A stretch of DNA of 64,000 nt from Chiridota heheva. Lineage: Eukaryota; Echinodermata; Holothuroidea; Apodida; Chiridotidae. Location: contig JAIGNY010003771.1 in NCBI GenBank assembly GCA_020152595.1, positions 365,001-429,000 on the forward strand, read 5' to 3'. Below, piece by piece: positions 60,561-64,000 of this stretch; the first letter of the stretch is position 1, and each line of letters starts with the position of its first letter. The notes under the pieces are model-generated. The model saw nothing but the letters and a program-made list of their open reading frames with translations, did not search any database and had not been told where the DNA came from. A program made the position numbers and the translations under genes.

Positions 60561-61452
60561 CCAGTGCATAAAAGCACTCCCTCTTGTTACACTTGCATGA
60601 CAGAAAACTGTTTGCAGCTCTGGAATCCACGAGAAAATGTATGGTTTTTCCATTTATGCCAACTGGAAGAAACAAACCAGACTAATCAAATTTCCCATCT
60701 TCTGTCTCCTTAGATGGATTATCACACTCTTGACTACTCTCTTTATGTTCAAGAGGCAGCCCCTGTCGCTGATAATAATCTTGGACTGAAGATTGGCCTA
60801 CTGCCTCAGCCCTGGCATGTTTCCTTAACTTGTTGCAGGCATGCCCTGCCTTGGAGGGGCAGAGCACTGTCGACGTATATGCCCAACTGCTCCACAGTTC
60901 CAACAACTTCTTTTCTCCTGTCTGGTTAAAGCTCCACGTGTTGATTGATTTTGTTCTGCGAACTCTCTCCTATTAAATTCACTTCTTTTTAACTGAGATA
61001 AACTGTCTTGCATTTCTGTCATTAATTGGAGTAGTTCAGCATCATTCTCTCTGATGCATATCGTTGGTTTGCACTGTTCTAAAGTCTTTTTGGGGATACT
61101 TAGGTACCTGGATTTAAGGAGGAGTCATGTTGTCTCTTTTGGGTCAATTTTGAACGAGGCGTTGAAGGATGTGCACCGAAAGTTCTTTGTGTTGGGTTGT
61201 CTGTGGGCACTCTGTGGGAGCCGTGCCACATTTGCTTGGAGCTGCATGTGCTACCACGTCATCATTCCGCAGCCTGCCATGCTGTGTATATTCTTCCTTT
61301 ACAGAAGGAACTTCTAGGAGACGTGTCTTTCTTCTTTGCGTTTGCATTGTTACAAATTTCCCATACCCGTCCATACACTCAGCTGCAGATGGTTCAGCTG
61401 TATCAGTTTGATTTGATTCGCTAACATCATGCTCAGTTGCCACGGTTCCCAA
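60560..61452 (-). pseudogene. Gypsy gag end with CCHC knuckle and protease active-site half
   Basis: The frame at 61022-60825 contains CWNCGAVGHIRRQC, a canonical retroviral-type CCHC zinc knuckle that binds the element RNA. About 170 nt downstream GINGKTIHFLVDSRAANSF matches a retropepsin start, with the catalytic DS/TG triplet changed to DSR. The frame at 61452-61144 is presumably the gag N-terminal region; it is acidic and unrecognised. Confidence 0.8.
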
Positions 61453-61582
61453 GTTTAAGTTGTTCTTCTATGGCACTGAGAGCATTTGCAGTATCTATTT
61501 CACAAACAAGTTTTCTTGAAATAAAACAGATACAAAGAAGCAACTAATAACGTGAAATTCTACTGCTGCTATCAATGTGGGA

Positions 61583-61967
61583 TGTACAGCAATTTCCTTG
61601 CTGTGGTAGTCTTCCTGTTACTTGAACAGGGTCCTTGGCTCCTAATTTTGTCTTGGGGAAAAAAAATGCCAATAAAAGAAAACCCAGAAACACATCAACC
61701 TGCAGTTAACAAAATCTATTGCTGAGTACTCCATCTGAAATTTATCAAACAACAAATACAACTGATAAACTTTAATTAAAAACTAAAGCAAAGGAGGTGG
61801 ATTGGGATAAAACTAAAAACATACCCTCAAAAATGTGTTAACATTTATTTATATACAGGTTGCAAAATTAGCATTTTAAACAACAATTCATAATAGGCAA
61901 AACAATCTTACATAGGTTAAATATATGTCTTCTTTGTTAAAACTTCATCTAAATTCCAAGTGAAACA
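61583..61967 (-). repeat. 5' LTR of the Gypsy element (outer part missing)
   Basis: It aligns with 52618-52989 along its length: shared blocks include GTACAGCAATTTCCTTGCTG, AGAAAACCCAGAAACACATC, AACAATTCATAATAGGCAAA and ATATATGTCTTCTTTGTTAA. The ~110 bp present at the outer end of the 3' LTR are absent here. The many differences between the LTRs indicate an old insertion. Confidence 0.85.
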
Positions 61968-63090
61968 TTAAGATAAGTCTAAAGTCTGCTGCTATGACTG
62001 GCCCTTTTTAAGGGGCTATGCTTGTTTGAAACATGGAGATACTAAACTTCTATTTGAGAATTTCCTAAATTCCTTATTATTAGATATTGTTTCCAGTATG
62101 ATACTTATTGTTATTCCAATTACAACTCTGGTTGAAAGTTTCATAGAAAATAAAATATCTATATGGACAGGTAGCTTGAGCTTAATTTGACTTAGCTTTA
62201 CTGGAAGAAAATATGTTACATTACATGAAAGAGTAAACATTTTCATCAAAACGAGTAAAAAATTGATCAATTTACATCATTTTTAGGCCTTGCTGTAGTA
62301 AATAATGCAAATTTTGTACAAATTTGGTGAAGATCGCTCAATGAATTTGGAATATTTAATCCTTTCCGCAAGGTTCTGTACAAAAACGAATTCAATGTTT
62401 GTTCATTTAAAACTAGAAAACCATTTCGGAGAATGACATATTTTTAGCTGATGATGTATTCTTGAATCTATAATGATATAGTCATAGAGTGGGCAGAATA
62501 TTTAAATTAGAAAAGGAAGTACTGTTTAATAGATTGTTATGAAATGGAGGGTTTTCTTTTGTTTGGTTTAAAATGTGTCCCTATTTAAATGAAGAAGTTT
62601 TTACACTGCCATTCTGAGGATTTTAAAAACATCAAAATCTTTAGAGTTTTCAGGTGCAACTTCACCATAGACCATTACACAGGCCATATACCACGTTGCA
62701 TGCTTTGCTTGCTTGTATCGTATATCGAAGTGGCTATTTGTCTGGCTCAGAGTTCTGTGAGTTCTTGATAAAATCATTCATGTTTAGGCCTATTTATTAG
62801 CTATTTCACATACAGCGCATGGTCAAGCTATGGCCATGTTGGTTGTACCACTTCAGTTTGCCACGAAAGAACATGGCCATGCAAAATGGATAAAGAAAGT
62901 TTTGAAAGCCTCGACAAATTACAGAAGTAATTAAAGTCATGCTGTCAGAAGAATGATTAATGCTATTTGCAAAAATATTAAATTTGCATGCCAAAGCAGG
63001 GTAATAAAGGATAATTAATGATGAATATTCAAGACATAGGTCAGCAAGGACTTGTCAATGGGTCTGGCAAATTGCAGCTTTGAAACCAAC

Positions 63091-63207
63091 TATTTGTAAG
63101 GCTGGCCATGGCAGCCTTACAAATAAAAACTCATATACTTCTTATACATCAAGCCGGGCCTGAAAAATAGGAATTTCAGTACCTATTTGCCAGGCCTGAC
63201 AAATAGG
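63091..63207. repeat. two short related hairpins
   Basis: TATTTGTAAGGCTG and its exact inverse flank a 7-base centre (63091-63125). At 63182-63207 CCTATTTGCCAGGCCTGACAAATAGG is a near-perfect palindrome with a similar ATTTG/CAAAT core. The rest of 62000-64000 has no gene; 63625-63745 shows a weak repeated TTCCTTAGAAA-GTTAAAGTTT phrase. Confidence 0.7.
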
Positions 63208-64000
63208 CCGAACCATCGTATATACAATACATATTTGTTCTATTAGTTGTTTGTATCACCCCTATAGTTTTTCGGCATGACTGTTATTCCAAACCTGCAA
63301 ACCTCGAAAAACCAACATTTGGATTAACCAAAATTTGGATTTGCTAAAAAATGAATGAATAGCTCTTAGTGCTAATAGAATATGAAAAGTAAAATAAGAA
63401 ACCAAAATATAATTTCATATTACACCTTTTGATTCATTGTAAATATATGAATATATTCAGGAAATATTCAGGAATAAAACAATGCACCTTTTTTGGAGTG
63501 TACAGTGCCACCAGATAAGGTGTGGTTTTTGGTGAGCATGCAAAGCATAATGCGAAGCTCTGTATTAAATGGCGATTTCATCTGTCTGTCCGGCCATCTG
63601 GCCGTCCACAGTTTTTCCTGAGATTTCCTTAGAAATGTTAAAGTTTTTTTTAAATTCCTTAGAAAAAGTTAAAGTTTCTTCAAATATTCCCATGGAAGGT
63701 TAGAATTTTCTAAAGAATGTTAAAGTTGTTCAGAGACACTTAAGACAAATTGAAGACTAGTTTCCCTAAAATGTCTACAGAACATTAGATATTTCCTTAG
63801 AAGATAACTGTAAAATGATATAATTTTCCAATATTCTTTAGTGGTCCCTAAGCATCTCTCTAATTGTAGCTTTGGAGATTTAAAATCTTTAAAATTCTTC
63901 AAAATATTTGGGCACCAACTGTTGTATCAGGCATGAATGATAAAATCAGCCTTTATCATTGTGGTCATTTGCATAAAGTTGCTACAGTATATAAAGCGAC

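Larger units (their letters stand above)
52616..61967 (-). mobile_element. degenerate Ty3/Gypsy LTR retrotransposon with nested insertions
   Basis: Two related direct LTRs bracket a minus-strand order of gag zinc knuckle, protease, RT, RNase H, integrase (zinc domain, core, C-terminal), the standard Ty3/Gypsy order. Every domain is broken by frameshifts or stops, and at least three later insertions are visible (within protease, RNase H and the integrase zinc domain). The 5' LTR lacks its outer part and no target duplication was found. Inactive as it stands. Confidence 0.9.

Overview
This is a window of eukaryotic, very probably marine deuterostome (echinoderm-like) genomic DNA. It is AT-rich, with intron-interrupted genes, many microsatellites and minisatellites, and frequent AGGCCTA-type words that I associate with echinoderm and hemichordate genomes. 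No prokaryotic operons, rRNA, convincing tRNA genes or CRISPR arrays are seen. Most recognisable content is mobile DNA in nested layers. The assignment to phylum is inference.

Layout. 1-2.5 kb: a ~119-bp satellite array and a TATG microsatellite. 2.5-10.6 kb: an 8-kb hAT-like unit (TIR TAGGGATGTACCGGA, degenerate 8-bp target duplication) holding a large foldback palindrome, a smaller inverted-repeat element at its centre and a decayed CR1-type LINE in its right arm. 10.6-17.8 kb: mostly unassigned, with a 15-bp minisatellite, one candidate minus-strand exon and a 305-bp AT-rich tandem repeat.

17.8-32.3 kb is the main object: a ~14.5-kb DNA transposon bounded by terminal inverted repeats beginning CAGGGAAGTGCC and a 7-8-bp target duplication. 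It carries two convergent multi-exon genes: a P-element/THAP9-type transposase on + (five coding exons, 875 codons that read through without interruption when spliced) and, on -, a PHD-finger gene whose last large exon encodes a second conserved-looking domain. Copies of its terminal sequence are scattered inside it, as single ends, as head-to-head mini-palindromes and as a three-unit tandem array. A small derivative with a perfect 8-bp duplication lies just outside. A hAT-type element sits in an intron of the PHD gene.

32.7-43.2 kb: a long TA microsatellite, a LINE 3' remnant, two copies of a ~475-bp MITE with 4-bp duplications, a giant inverted minisatellite, and a decayed Polinton/adintovirus-like relic (DNA polymerase B exonuclease-like piece, A32-type packaging ATPase, small virion-type ORFs). 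43.4-46.3 kb: two homologous but diverged exons that look like N-terminal/TM1 exons of SLC30A zinc transporters, probably the only host-type gene pieces. 46.4-52.6 kb: minisatellites, a small MITE and a CR1 fragment. 52.6-62.0 kb: a degenerate Ty3/Gypsy retrotransposon on - with both LTRs, gag zinc knuckle, protease, RT, RNase H, integrase and, unusually, remnants of C2H2 zinc fingers after the integrase; it is cut by several later insertions. 62-64 kb: little beyond two short hairpins.

Within the large transposon the genes probably form one transposition module: the + strand gene would supply the catalytic RNase-H-fold transposase, and the - strand gene could supply a chromatin-reading or DNA-contacting partner. 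That partnership is inference from shared boundaries only.
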